Assembly: GCA_014338405.1 (NCBI GenBank)
Contig: JTDE01000903.1
Span: forward strand, 62,001-126,000
Length of the DNA stretch: 64,000 bases
Source of the DNA: Paragonimus skrjabini miyazakii
Taxonomy: Eukaryota; Platyhelminthes; Trematoda; Plagiorchiida; Troglotrematidae
Reading direction: 5' to 3'
The notes beneath the pieces are model-generated. The model worked only from the letters and a program-made list of their open reading frames with translations, was not told where the DNA came from and searched no databases. The position numbers and the translations under genes are program-made. This document shows, piece by piece, positions 13,871-23,700 of the stretch (position 1 is its first letter; every line of letters begins with the position of its first letter).

Positions 13871-14178
13871 GAATCACTCGAGCCTGATCAAAACCTACGT
13901 TGTAGTTCTCTGACAGTGCATGTAGTGCGATGGCCGAATCCTTCTCTAGCTTCTGAAGTTAGCGTGCGTCCTTAGGAGGAAACCTCGTGTGCCTCTTGGG
14001 TTGGGTAACATACTTTCAGTTGTATGCTTGTCTTTCCAATGTAGCTGGCATTGCAATCACCGCATTGGATTTCGTAGAAATAGTCTGTCTGGTCAGCCAT
14101 AGAAACTGGATCTTTAGGATGCATCACCAGTGGTTCTGAGGTATTATCCAACCGAAATACGCTCCGGAAAGCGTACAT
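13871..14178 (-). pseudogene. PLE GIY-YIG endonuclease remnant
   Basis: The frame at 13972-14178 contains a Cys-x2-Cys pair followed by SYIGK, matching the zinc-finger-like plus GIY-YIG region at the C terminus of Penelope-like polyproteins. That frame ends in a stop at 13972. The family's conserved C-terminal helix resumes at 13871-13949 in another frame (LEKDSAIALHALSEN, then a valine-rich end). In intact elements this endonuclease nicks target DNA for target-primed reverse transcription. Here the stop and frameshift make it a pseudogene. Confidence 0.75.
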
Positions 14179-14225
14179 AGAGAGGATGGAGCGAATTTTT
14201 CAGATGTTTGTTAACTATACGGTAT

Positions 14226-14402
14226 TTACACAGCATACTTGAATGTTCTGGTCGTTTTGGTCTTCTCCTCAGTTAGGATGCCGTTAATTGTGTTCTCAAT
14301 AAATGCATTTGGATACCGATTAGTGGACAGCATTTCTTTATCATGAGAAACTTCTGTTGTTTCGGAGAGTTCAGTGGTGCAGATCTTAGTAGCCTTATTG
14401 AC
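14226..14402 (-). pseudogene. PLE reverse-transcriptase connector remnant
   Basis: One minus-strand frame carries NKATKICTTEL followed by NRYPNAFIENTI and ends at a TAA near 14226. PLE polyproteins carry a comparable block (arginine/cysteine pair, then N-G-Y-P and F-I) between the reverse transcriptase thumb and the endonuclease. Weak coding-like frames continue towards 14660 but cannot be assigned to motifs. Confidence 0.6.
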
Positions 14403-14660
14403 CAGGGATATGTTGAATTCATTTGTACTAAATCTGGTGCGGATATCTTGTACTATGTAGTGTTGACGCCAAGAGAAAACTGTGGTTGAAGAATCCGAAA
14501 CTCCGCCAATATTTTTTAGCTTGACTTACACTTTTCGGTGATGTTATACTCGTACACCTTTGTCAAATCAACGTTTATTAGTTCAGTCATATCTTCCACT
14601 AGTTTAGGTAGATAACCTTCGTAGCTAAAGTACTTAGACGGTTACACTCTTGACTCACGT

Positions 14661-14912
14661 TGCTTCGTGAGCCTCACTGCTTATTTTCTATTGGTCAAAA
14701 ATTCGTTTTTCCATTTCACCGCGCACGTGAATCCGAAGGGTCAATGATGTTCGTCCTAATCAGCCAATCAAATTGAAGATATCCCAATTTATCCAATCAG
14801 ATGCATTCAGAAGGTTTGTTTATTTCATCTATTTCTTTAACTGTATATTATCAGAGCAGTATACTATATTCACAATGTTGGTGATACATTCATTTTCAGT
14901 ACGACACAATTA
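14661..14912 (+). promoter_or_regulatory. 5' flank and possible 3' splice site of the receptor gene
   Basis: The receptor frame has an in-frame TAA at 14838-14840 and no other ATG before 14913, so 14913 is the first usable start. A good 3' splice site, cattttcag ending at 14899, lies 13 bp before the ATG. It could be the end of a 5' untranslated intron or a spliced-leader trans-splicing acceptor; flatworms use both. No TATA box can be assigned with confidence. The left edge touches the PLE remnant. Confidence 0.4.
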
Positions 14913-17063
14913 ATGTCCATGTATTCCTTATTCAATTCTTCCGTTGAACTGCGAAATACAGAGACGCCTACCTATTTGTACTCCTTTTGGAAGTATACTT
15001 GTTTAGGGATTCTTTTAATCTCTACAGTCGTGCTGACGATCACTGGGAATTGTTTGGTTGTCCTTGCAGTCCTTCGTGAAAGACATATGCGTGCAAACCT
15101 GACCAACAGATTTCTCGTTTCTCTTGCTGTGGCAGATCTGCTGATGGGTAGCGTAGTTATGCCATTTGCCGTATTTCACACCATGTATGGCGGAGATTGG
15201 GCTTTCGGTCGGGACTGGTGCGATATTTGGCACGCTTTCGATGTGCTCAGTTCAACAGCGTCCATTTTAAATTTGTGTGCAATAGCTGTGGAGCGTTTTT
15301 GGGCCACCGAGAATCCTATAAGTTATGCCTCCCGGAAAACACGACACAGATGTACAGTTATGCTTATTGGTGTATGGATTTGTTCGCTAATCATCTCCTT
15401 CCCAGCGATCGCCTGGTGGCGCCGAACTGAAGATTATATTGCGGACAACTCACGAACTTGTCGTTTCACAACCGATCAACTTTATCTGATCGTATCCTCC
15501 TTGGTGTCATTCTATATACCTTTCATCGTCATGACGTCTGTGTACGCGAAAATATATAACACAGCGAGTAATCTGATAAAAAGCCTGAAAACTGGTGAAA
15601 AACTTGTCCCCTACCCACCAACAAAATGCAACCCTATTTGTGAACAAAATAAAGGATACGATCCTCGCCGGAGCTGCATAACTTCTCCAGGTACTAATTA
15701 CCGTGTTACTAATTGCCCTTCTATGCATGAAATGGTGGTGCTGCGTGTACACCGAGGTGGTACCACCAAACCAAACGTCACAATGTATTTGCCGAAAACG
15801 AGTATTTGCAAAAATTGTTCTGCCTCAACTCCGACAGCCAATAGAGTTTCAGTTTGCTGTGGTCATTGCTTCCATCCTACAACTTTTTCCAAAGCATTTT
15901 CAGGTTGTTGCTTTCAAAGATCGGTAAAACTGGAAGCAAGTGTTAACTCGCCACCAGAACAATATTCAACCTTCGAAAAACGAACCAAGAGAACTTCACC
16001 TTCGTTCAGTTGTTGCGTAAACCCTAAAGCAAAGTGTAAGCCCACGAACACAAACGTTGGTGTTGCTGCGTTGTCTGTTACAGCCAACTTACAGCTGGCT
16101 GCGGATCCACAGCTAGAGCTAGATTATTCCAAACTACTTGCGTCCGGGCAAAGTAAATCACAGCTTGCTGTTGCACGGCTTGTTATGAGCAACAACCCGG
16201 ATGTAAATCAGTCAAGAGCTAAACAATGGGTGAACAAATTGCGTTTATTTGCCGCCTCCAGTCGTGTGAGCAAATTTGTTCGTGAACAGAAAGCCGCCAA
16301 AACACTAGGGTTGGTAATGGGTTTGTTTGTTTGCTGTTGGCTGCCATTCTTTATTTGTAACATCATCGTTGCATTTCGACCTGAATTGGCTCAATCAAAT
16401 GATACTTTTCAAAACATTTTGTTTATCGTGACCTGGTTGGGCTATGTAAACTCTGGCATAAATCCCATCATTTATGCTCACTCTATGCGTGAATTCAGAC
16501 GAGCATTCAAGCGTCTACTGTGCACCTGGTGGTGGCTTTCTTGGACCAGAGGCCATCGAAGTCGTTCACGACAGTTGAACTATCACTATATGCATCAAGT
16601 ACGCAATCAACGCATTCACAAATTCCCGGCAAATATGGATTTACGTCTAATCAAGCCAGATTTGGTTGATCCAGTTGCAAGCGTTTCGAATTGGTCACAC
16701 CAAGTCCAACCTCAGTCATTATACTCACTGCAACCCGAACCACGTGCTACCACAAGAAATGACCGCAGGAATAGGAGCCACAGCGAGAACTGTCGCTCAC
16801 GGAGATGCCATTGCAATTCTGCTTGTGAACTACTTCGAACGCCAAAACGAATTAATCCGAGTTCAACAAGCGGTATACCAAATGTGGTGCGTGTAACTCA
16901 ACATCATTCATCCCCACAAACACATCTGCACTTAAAGCTGCCCTTCAAACTTCAGAAGCTTTCCTCCCCGGTTGGCTCCATGTCTCATTTGATGCTTCAC
17001 CATCCAGTGAGAGAGTTAGGGAGAAAATATAATAGCTGTTTGTGGACTGAAACATATTCTTGA
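14913..17063 (+). CDS. Biogenic-amine GPCR, D1-like dopamine receptor (DAMB/Dop1R2 type)
   Basis: An intact 716-residue class A receptor in one exon. It has seven membrane segments at about 28-53, 63-90, 103-126, 147-168, 190-212, 462-488 and 500-523. Amine-binding residues are present: D110 (3.32), S195, S196 and S199 (5.42, 5.43, 5.46), W476, F479 and F480 in CWLPFF, and Y511 (7.43). C103 and C183 can form the usual disulfide, and the NPIIY motif is at 517-521. N8 is in a glycosylation sequon and C537 is a likely palmitoylation site. ISFPAIAWW in segment 4, the SLKTGEK after segment 5 and KAAKTLG before segment 6 recall invertebrate DAMB/Dop1R2 receptors. That points to plasma-membrane dopamine sensing through a G protein, but ligand choice is inferred; octopamine, tyramine or serotonin cannot be excluded. 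Unusual features: ERF instead of DRY (127-129), a roughly 240-residue third intracellular loop with 14 cysteines, and a long basic tail of about 180 residues. Confidence 0.93.
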   Translation: MSMYSLFNSSVELRNTETPTYLYSFWKYTCLGILLISTVVLTITGNCLVVLAVLRERHMRANLTNRFLVSLAVADLLMGSVVMPFAVFHTMYGGDWAFGRDWCDIWHAFDVLSSTASILNLCAIAVERFWATENPISYASRKTRHRCTVMLIGVWICSLIISFPAIAWWRRTEDYIADNSRTCRFTTDQLYLIVSSLVSFYIPFIVMTSVYAKIYNTASNLIKSLKTGEKLVPYPPTKCNPICEQNKGYDPRRSCITSPGTNYRVTNCPSMHEMVVLRVHRGGTTKPNVTMYLPKTSICKNCSASTPTANRVSVCCGHCFHPTTFSKAFSGCCFQRSVKLEASVNSPPEQYSTFEKRTKRTSPSFSCCVNPKAKCKPTNTNVGVAALSVTANLQLAADPQLELDYSKLLASGQSKSQLAVARLVMSNNPDVNQSRAKQWVNKLRLFAASSRVSKFVREQKAAKTLGLVMGLFVCCWLPFFICNIIVAFRPELAQSNDTFQNILFIVTWLGYVNSGINPIIYAHSMREFRRAFKRLLCTWWWLSWTRGHRSRSRQLNYHYMHQVRNQRIHKFPANMDLRLIKPDLVDPVASVSNWSHQVQPQSLYSLQPEPRATTRNDRRNRSHSENCRSRRCHCNSACELLRTPKRINPSSTSGIPNVVRVTQHHSSPQTHLHLKLPFKLQKLSSPVGSMSHLMLHHPVRELGRKYNSCLWTETYS

Positions 17064-17342
17064 CGTTTTATCTTGGCGAAAATCGCATGTTCGATTATCG
17101 TAATTGGTTATTTTTGGAAAAAAGAACAATTTTCTCATTCAAGTGAGTCCAAGTTACTACTGAGTTCATCGAGGCAAACATTTTGCCTTTGTAATTTTAT
17201 GCATTATGTAAACAGACTAAATGGAAATGAGAAGAGTTTCAGGAATCTTAATATAATTGAATTGATTTTGAAGTGAGACTTTTTGTTGTGTTTTGACCAA
17301 CTGTTTCTACTGACAGCCCTAAACTACTACTAAGTAAATAAA
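17064..17342 (+). terminator. Receptor 3' region with candidate poly(A) signal
   Basis: After the TGA at 17061-17063 the sequence is A+T-rich. A canonical AATAAA occurs at 17337-17342, about 275 bp downstream, and is a plausible polyadenylation signal. A 67-codon open frame here is most likely untranslated sequence. Confidence 0.45.
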
Positions 17343-19860
17343 TAGAAATTCGAGACAATCAGACGGTATTACGTGAACTGTTACGCAAATTGCTCGGATA
17401 ACCACGTTTTTTGGTCTAAAACTGAAGGCAAGATAACTATTTTCGTTCAAATCGCAACTACAGCTTACCGCGATATGCACGAGAAAAGTAAGAGATCAGA
17501 ACATTTCGGTCAAATTCCATTCAGGTACATGATCACTGAATAACCATTGTTCGGACAAAATATCACACACTCTGCAATAGTAATAACGAAAATGACCAGT
17601 GAGTAGAACAATTTCTCAAAACATCTACTCTTTCACTGACTTTTTACTAAACATCAACATAAGCAGCTAGAATAGTTACTTTTGTGGCACCGCGAGATCT
17701 GTCTAGCATGCAGCGGTAAAAAGGCAAGAGGTCAGAGTAGTTGTCAGGATGGCCATGTCAAAATGATTTAATGATAACGATATTTTGAACCTTGAAACTT
17801 TTGTTTGATAGAATAACATTAAAACTGTCGTTCTTTAGAGCTTAGAACCAACCTGTTGGGTTCGCCATGAAAAGAAAATTATCTATCACAGAATGCAATT
17901 CATTCAACTTCTCAAATTAAGATTCTCATTTCGGTTAAAAACTCTAGATGTTCGGAGTCATAAACGAAAAATAGAATAGACCATACACATTACGCCAAAT
18001 AAAAGTTCACACCTAAAGATATGCCCGTTGCAGTACTAATTTAAGATGCATCTGTCTGACGTGATATTGAAAAACAAGCCACTACAGAATAAGTCTCATT
18101 CAAGATCTATTAATCGGATATGTGTCATATTTGGGTGAGCCGTAGATTCTTGTTAGGACTGCTCACAAACGGCTTTCTACAATATAGGGATCTGTCTCAA
18201 GATCAGTGAGTAAACAAGCTCGGTTCGGCTCAAAAATATAGTCGTATCGTTTATTCGTAGAGCAGAGTGCATCTATTGTGAGTCCTAGAAAGTGTTAAAT
18301 GCAAGTTAACAGTAAGATGACTTTTATTAACAAAGATAACTGATGTAAAGAGGCTGCACCTGACAAATACGTGTTTTTAATGGAAAGTTATCTTTTTGAA
18401 TTTTCTTTTTGAGGAGATTACAATATAAGTGAGAATGCCTTCAGCTATATTTTTCAGTAAAACTGTATTAATGTCTTCAAATCAGCATGTTTCCTCATCT
18501 CGTCGTAATTCCTGTAAATTGGGTGACTTGTATATCACGTGACATAACTGGTTGTTTGTGTGTGTTACAAAATCGGTCAATTATATTTAATCGGCTACAG
18601 TCATTGATCTATTCACCAATTATTTTCTGCATATCACATTGAACCTCAAGCGCAAAAACGATACTCTCAATAGATGTTACGTTTATTTGTAAATATGTTG
18701 CATATGTTTACCATGATATTCTCTAATATGAATGCTATCAATTTTCACAAATAAATTTTGCAGTTAGGCCTGCAGTTAGAATAAAACATGTTCAGAAGCG
18801 AGCAGGTTGATATTGTTACATTATCTCTAATTATGGTTCACTGAGTGGTCACCACCAACACGAGACTAAATAATGCCACCTGAGGTCGACTACTTTCCAA
18901 GGCAGATACTTCAGTGTAATCTGTATTTTGATGCACTATAAGCCAACAGCCTGAATTAAAACCAAATCTCATTCTGAAAGTTCAAAATGACGTATGTCCA
19001 ACAATACTACCGAGAGTAATCTTCTTACGTTGAGAAGAGCACAGACCACGCCTCGTTCCTATTAATGTCATTAACATTGTTAAAACAACGTGTATTGGCG
19101 ATGAATGGTCATCTAAACAATAGTGTAATCAGGCAGGTTGTATACCCACGTTCAAACTCACGACTTCGCAAACCCATTGCCTTGAACGATATTGTTTTCA
19201 ATTTTACAGATTCATTCCAAGACGATTCATGATACATAATTTCTTATTTTGGAAGAAGTCAGCGCTATCTTCTGAGTATACGCATCATACGAGTACGATT
19301 AGTCTAGTGATTGCTTGGCGCTTGCAAATATCGCTCATGTTGAAAATAACAGTACGTGGTTAACGGTAGACCTTGGTTCCGTAGAAATCAATGTGCCTGC
19401 TGACAGAAGGACAGTTACTTTGGCGTCGACAATGTGATGATCCACAGCCGTTATCAAAGCGCTTGATCTCTGCATGGTCACCCAACATTTGGTCATGAGG
19501 CCAGACTGAAAGTACCACATCAGTCCGTGAAGGCTGTGTAATCTGGTGACTACGGAATCAAACTTTAGATACACAGTGGCAACTTTGAGTATCATGCACA
19601 TAGCAAGCCCCTATACCTTGAATCCCATGAGAGAAGTTTGCGAGGACAGCGATCACTACAAAATCAGGAATTCACCCTCCTAGTAATAAGCTTAACAAAC
19701 AATCACTCACTATTCAAAGTGTACAACTTGTAATCAGTACTTAATATGTCTTATTCTGCACATTTACCTCAATTAAGAATTGAACACTCCACTTACCTCC
19801 ACCGATATGCGCGTGTACATTCTTCGTTGATCATCGAACATTATGCGAATTCATAGTGAG
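17343..19860. other. Intergenic, nothing recognised
   Basis: A+T-rich sequence with frequent stops in all frames. The longest open frame, on the minus strand at 19335-19601, has no recognisable domain. Confidence 0.55.
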
Positions 19861-20333
19861 ATCCGTATAAAAAGCGTATTAGACATTTCAAAATCACGGA
19901 ATGGTACTGAGCTGGAAGTGAGCACGGTGCTAGTTCCACGTCCATCTATCTTTCGAGAGATATCCAGAGCATCACGTGTGTTAAGTTTGACATGGCCTAT
20001 TGAAACTTCTACATTCCGAATCAGTGATGATCAGTTTATCGGATAGCACACGAAATCATCGTACCACAATAAATCAGGCTCTCACCGTGCGTGATTGTCA
20101 ACAATGCATGTTTCTTTAACCAGATGATAAGCACTTCCTGGTTATTTTAGTAATGACGTAAACTCCAGAAAGTAGTGTGACTTCAACACCTAGTGCGCAC
20201 AGTTTGAACGATATCGCATCCATCGCATGTTTTACGTTAATCCACATAATGTTGTGTGAATGTATACTTTCGAAATTGGTTACCGTGGTAATGTTGTTCA
20301 CAACAACAATACTTCAGCCGGAATTTTTTGAAG
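19861..20333 (+). repeat. Dispersed 473-bp repeat, copy A
   Basis: This block matches the reverse complement of 39046-39536 almost throughout. The two copies line up end to end except for 18 bp present only in copy B. Identity starts sharply at ATCCGTATAAAAAGCG and stops after TTTTTTGAAG. Both copies contain an open frame of about 60 codons, but most of the differences in it change the amino acid, so it is probably not under protein selection. No terminal inverted repeats or poly(A) tail are visible. The element family is unknown. Confidence 0.8.
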
Positions 20334-20683
20334 CGTGCTGCTCAAATTTCAGTAATGTTTGCTCTGCAGTTTGCTGTTCTCCTTTTGTTCGAAGTTACAA
20401 CTTATGTTTCCACACTCGACTAAGGTGTTCTTCACTTTGCTTTTTTGTATCTATCGAAAATAAGTGTGAACACATTGATCATTGAAATTGTTAACCGGTT
20501 TTACAATCAGTCGTTTGGTAAAATACTTTTTAATACCAAAAGCAGATAGTCTATCACATTTTGGAAAGCATTTGATATTGTGACCAAATTGTTGTTATCA
20601 TGCATGCAGTTTTAACGCTTTGTTGACGGATGTTACTATACATCGTTTGTTGTAATCAGGCCGATGATCACACACACTTAAAG
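20334..20683. other. Intergenic flank of repeat copy A
   Basis: An open frame continues from the repeat to 20485 but shares nothing with the flank of copy B. No gene is supported. Confidence 0.5.
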
Positions 20684-20783
20684 NNNNNNNNNNNNNNNNN
20701 NNNNNNNNNNNNNNNNNNNNNNNNNNNNNNNNNNNNNNNNNNNNNNNNNNNNNNNNNNNNNNNNNNNNNNNNNNNNNNNNNNN
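20684..20783. other. Assembly gap (100 N)
   Basis: Exactly 100 N, a scaffold placeholder. Confidence 0.99.
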
Positions 20784-23700
20784 TGTTATCGTTTGCGTGG
20801 TAACAAGGCTTTCTGTTAACTAATTTTGTAAGTTGGTTCTTTGTGCGACGTGTCATGACTCCTTCATACTTTTGTTTTTTTGCACGTTTAGTTCAAACAG
20901 CAAGTTAGTAGACAGAACCTCTTCCATGTTTCATCTTGGGTATTGTTATTTAGTTATCTATATACAGGTAACCAAGATTTTGATTAAACAGTGGGAAATT
21001 CATAAATACCCTCAATTTTAGAACGTCAATCTTAAATTCACCGCAGACTATTAAGCTGAATACGTGTGTATTATCTTAGACATTGACATAGTTTGAGTTA
21101 TGGACAATTGGTTCCTCAGAACACAGTTCTACGTGAACACTCAACCTATTCTTAAAATTCAAATCAGTTGAGGAAACAGGTGATAATTCTATCGTGTCTA
21201 AGGTAATTCAGATGAGGCACCTGTCAACAACTTTGTTTTATGATAACATGAATCGAAGCTCAAACCTTAATCATGTTAAGGATATATATTAGTAATGTGA
21301 TCTTACAACAGTGAAACTCAATTAAAATAGGTATTAACAAAAGAGGTTTCTGCTATATCCATCTGCTGTATTCAAATGTGCCTGTGTTCAACACTCATAA
21401 CAACCAATTCTTTCACTCATTGTTAGTAGATAGGGCTGTTATATTGGTGAAAATTTTAATGCGTTGGGCTTGTGCGTTATAACGTATTATATTTGCTTGC
21501 TAAATTGAATGGTTGTATATAAACTGCTTTCATGTACTCTCAAGCTAATCACTTCATGGGTGTATCGGATTTAAAGGAATGTCTTGATAAACACTTGGAC
21601 AAGACCATCCAGGATGATAAGTAGCTGCTGACTAATTCGTGCTCCTTTTAACAACAGAAGTACAGTGTTTATCGGTCGCGACTGTATGAAAGTTGTGGCC
21701 GAATATTAGTTCGCACATCATCCACGAGTTTTATTTCCGACTGGCAAAAACTGTGCTTCAGAAAGTCTGTAGTCACAACGCCCTTAAGAAGGTCAATTAT
21801 CATTGCAATGTTAGTTGCACTAAAATCGCAGTAAGCTGACCTGGTATTTGTTAGTGCATTCGATGAAGCAGTCTCTTTGAAAGCTGTAAGTCGCAACTGA
21901 ATTCATTTGGAGGATCCAATTCTGGCGTTTTTACACAAGACACCCAATAGTTTACTGTTGTGCTATTACAAGAAGCAAAACACGGTTCGCAAGCTAAACC
22001 TTTTGGTAGGAGTTTATGTGCAGAATCTCCGGCGGCTGCGATGAAATTGAGTAAGGATATCCAATGCATTCAACATGCCGAGAATCTTGTACATCGGAAT
22101 ATGAGGAACACCAATCCGGATGTCTACTAACATTTGTAAACTTATCCGCCAGGTAAGCATTTGTTAGTTAGACACAGTACTAAGAAGCCGATTACGGTAG
22201 CTCAACGCAACGTCGCCGTTTAAAGTTAATGTGTGATAACTCAGTTCTTTAAAGATTTGTATTTTCCTGCTTCTGGACATTTAGATCGGTTCAACCGTTC
22301 ATATGGGTCTAGCTGCATCTGTGATATAACGAGACAAAACTATAAGTTGTTTATAAAACCTCGCTCAGTTTTGTATCGTATGGACTTAGTCAAACACATA
22401 AATGTGTCTGTTTAGGTGCACTCCATTGACGGAAATTACCACTTTGAGATCAGCCTAATGCCAAAAGTGTTCTACTGCATACTTGACAGAATTACAAACA
22501 GACTGCTTTTCCATCTACTGTGCATAATTGAAGCCATCGTCATTCGTACAATGAAAGCAGAACTGCATGTACAAACTAATTTGAACAAATACTCGACCGT
22601 CACAGGTTCGCGCAATCAACCGTGCAATATCAAAAGCCTATCTCCACGTCCTCAGTCTGCCCAATTTCCATCCCCACGGATGGCTTCTGCCTTCTACGTT
22701 GGACCAATCCCAGGTTGCCTCAATTTCTAGTTCACCATTGCTACTTGATCTGAGGCCAATTGTCTAGCTAAACAAATCATCACGTGCAACTCTTATTGAT
22801 TCACCAATTTTAATTTATATAACTACAAAGATATGAGGCAAAATGATTAAAATAAAATGACTTCATAGGAAGATTTAATTTCCAGTTTTTGAAGTTACTG
22901 GCCCTACAGTTCGATTACAAAGAGCAGTTAGTAGTTTTATGTAATCGTCTAAACGTTGTACATTATATGTGGTAATAAACCCAGTCATATTCTCTGTGAA
23001 GTTTGCTAATCTGGCCCGTAAATCTATGCGCAACTGTGACAAGCACATCAACGTATGTGAAGTTTACAGGTTGTCACCCAATTGTTTCCATCTTGCGGTT
23101 AACTCCTTGGAATAGGAGGTTACCATATCTAATCAGGCTCATTGAAAGTACTTGTGGAATTAACAGAAAACAGCGTATCATAGCCCCCTGTTCGGTCCAT
23201 GTTTCAAACCACTGATATTGTCACCAAAGACAGCAAGATAGTAGTGTTTAATACGGATTTGTAACAGACACGTATTTTTGCTGGTAATGGCATTGTTGTG
23301 TGTAAGTCTGATCACTGTCAGGTTGTTCAGGTATAGGAAGAAAATCGATAAATGTTTCTGTCGAACTGAGTAGTCTTGAAAGACTGGAAGTATGGTACAC
23401 CTAGCACCATTTTTACGAAACCAGTTGCCAGCATAATTTCAATCACCAGTCAGCCATAACTTCACTTGGTGGCATTTACAGAACAACACATTGTCAGCCT
23501 TTAACGATATATTTCTTAATACTTTGTTGGTTAGCTTGATCAAGGGAGAATAGTGGTTCAGGTAAAAACTATGTCATTGTTGCTAGCATACTGTCTATTT
23601 TGGTTCAACTGATAAGTGGGTTGTGGTAATCACCAAAGTGGACGATTCAATCTCTGCACTTGAAGGGTTCTAGATAAAATCTCAGTGAAATCTATTCTGC

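Larger units (their letters stand above)
13540..14660 (-). mobile_element. Degenerate Penelope-like element (PLE), 3' part
   Basis: Read on the minus strand, pieces of a PLE polyprotein appear in the right order. First comes the connector after the reverse transcriptase (about 14226-14402), with a run ending in NRYPNAFIENTI. Then comes the GIY-YIG endonuclease (13972-14178), whose CGDC and SYIGK motifs lie at 14032-14067. Then comes the helical C-terminal block (13871-13949) with SAIALHALSEN. A hammerhead motif follows at 13546-13597, where a PLE terminal repeat is expected. Stops and frame changes separate every piece, so the copy is dead. The reverse transcriptase catalytic core is not visible, so the copy is 5' truncated or eroded. 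The high-coordinate edge is uncertain; it lies within about 250 bp of the receptor gene start. Confidence 0.8.

Noticed and set aside
15703..15927. Additional open frames overlapping the receptor gene on both strands
   Set aside because: They lie inside an intact conserved reading frame and have no independent support.
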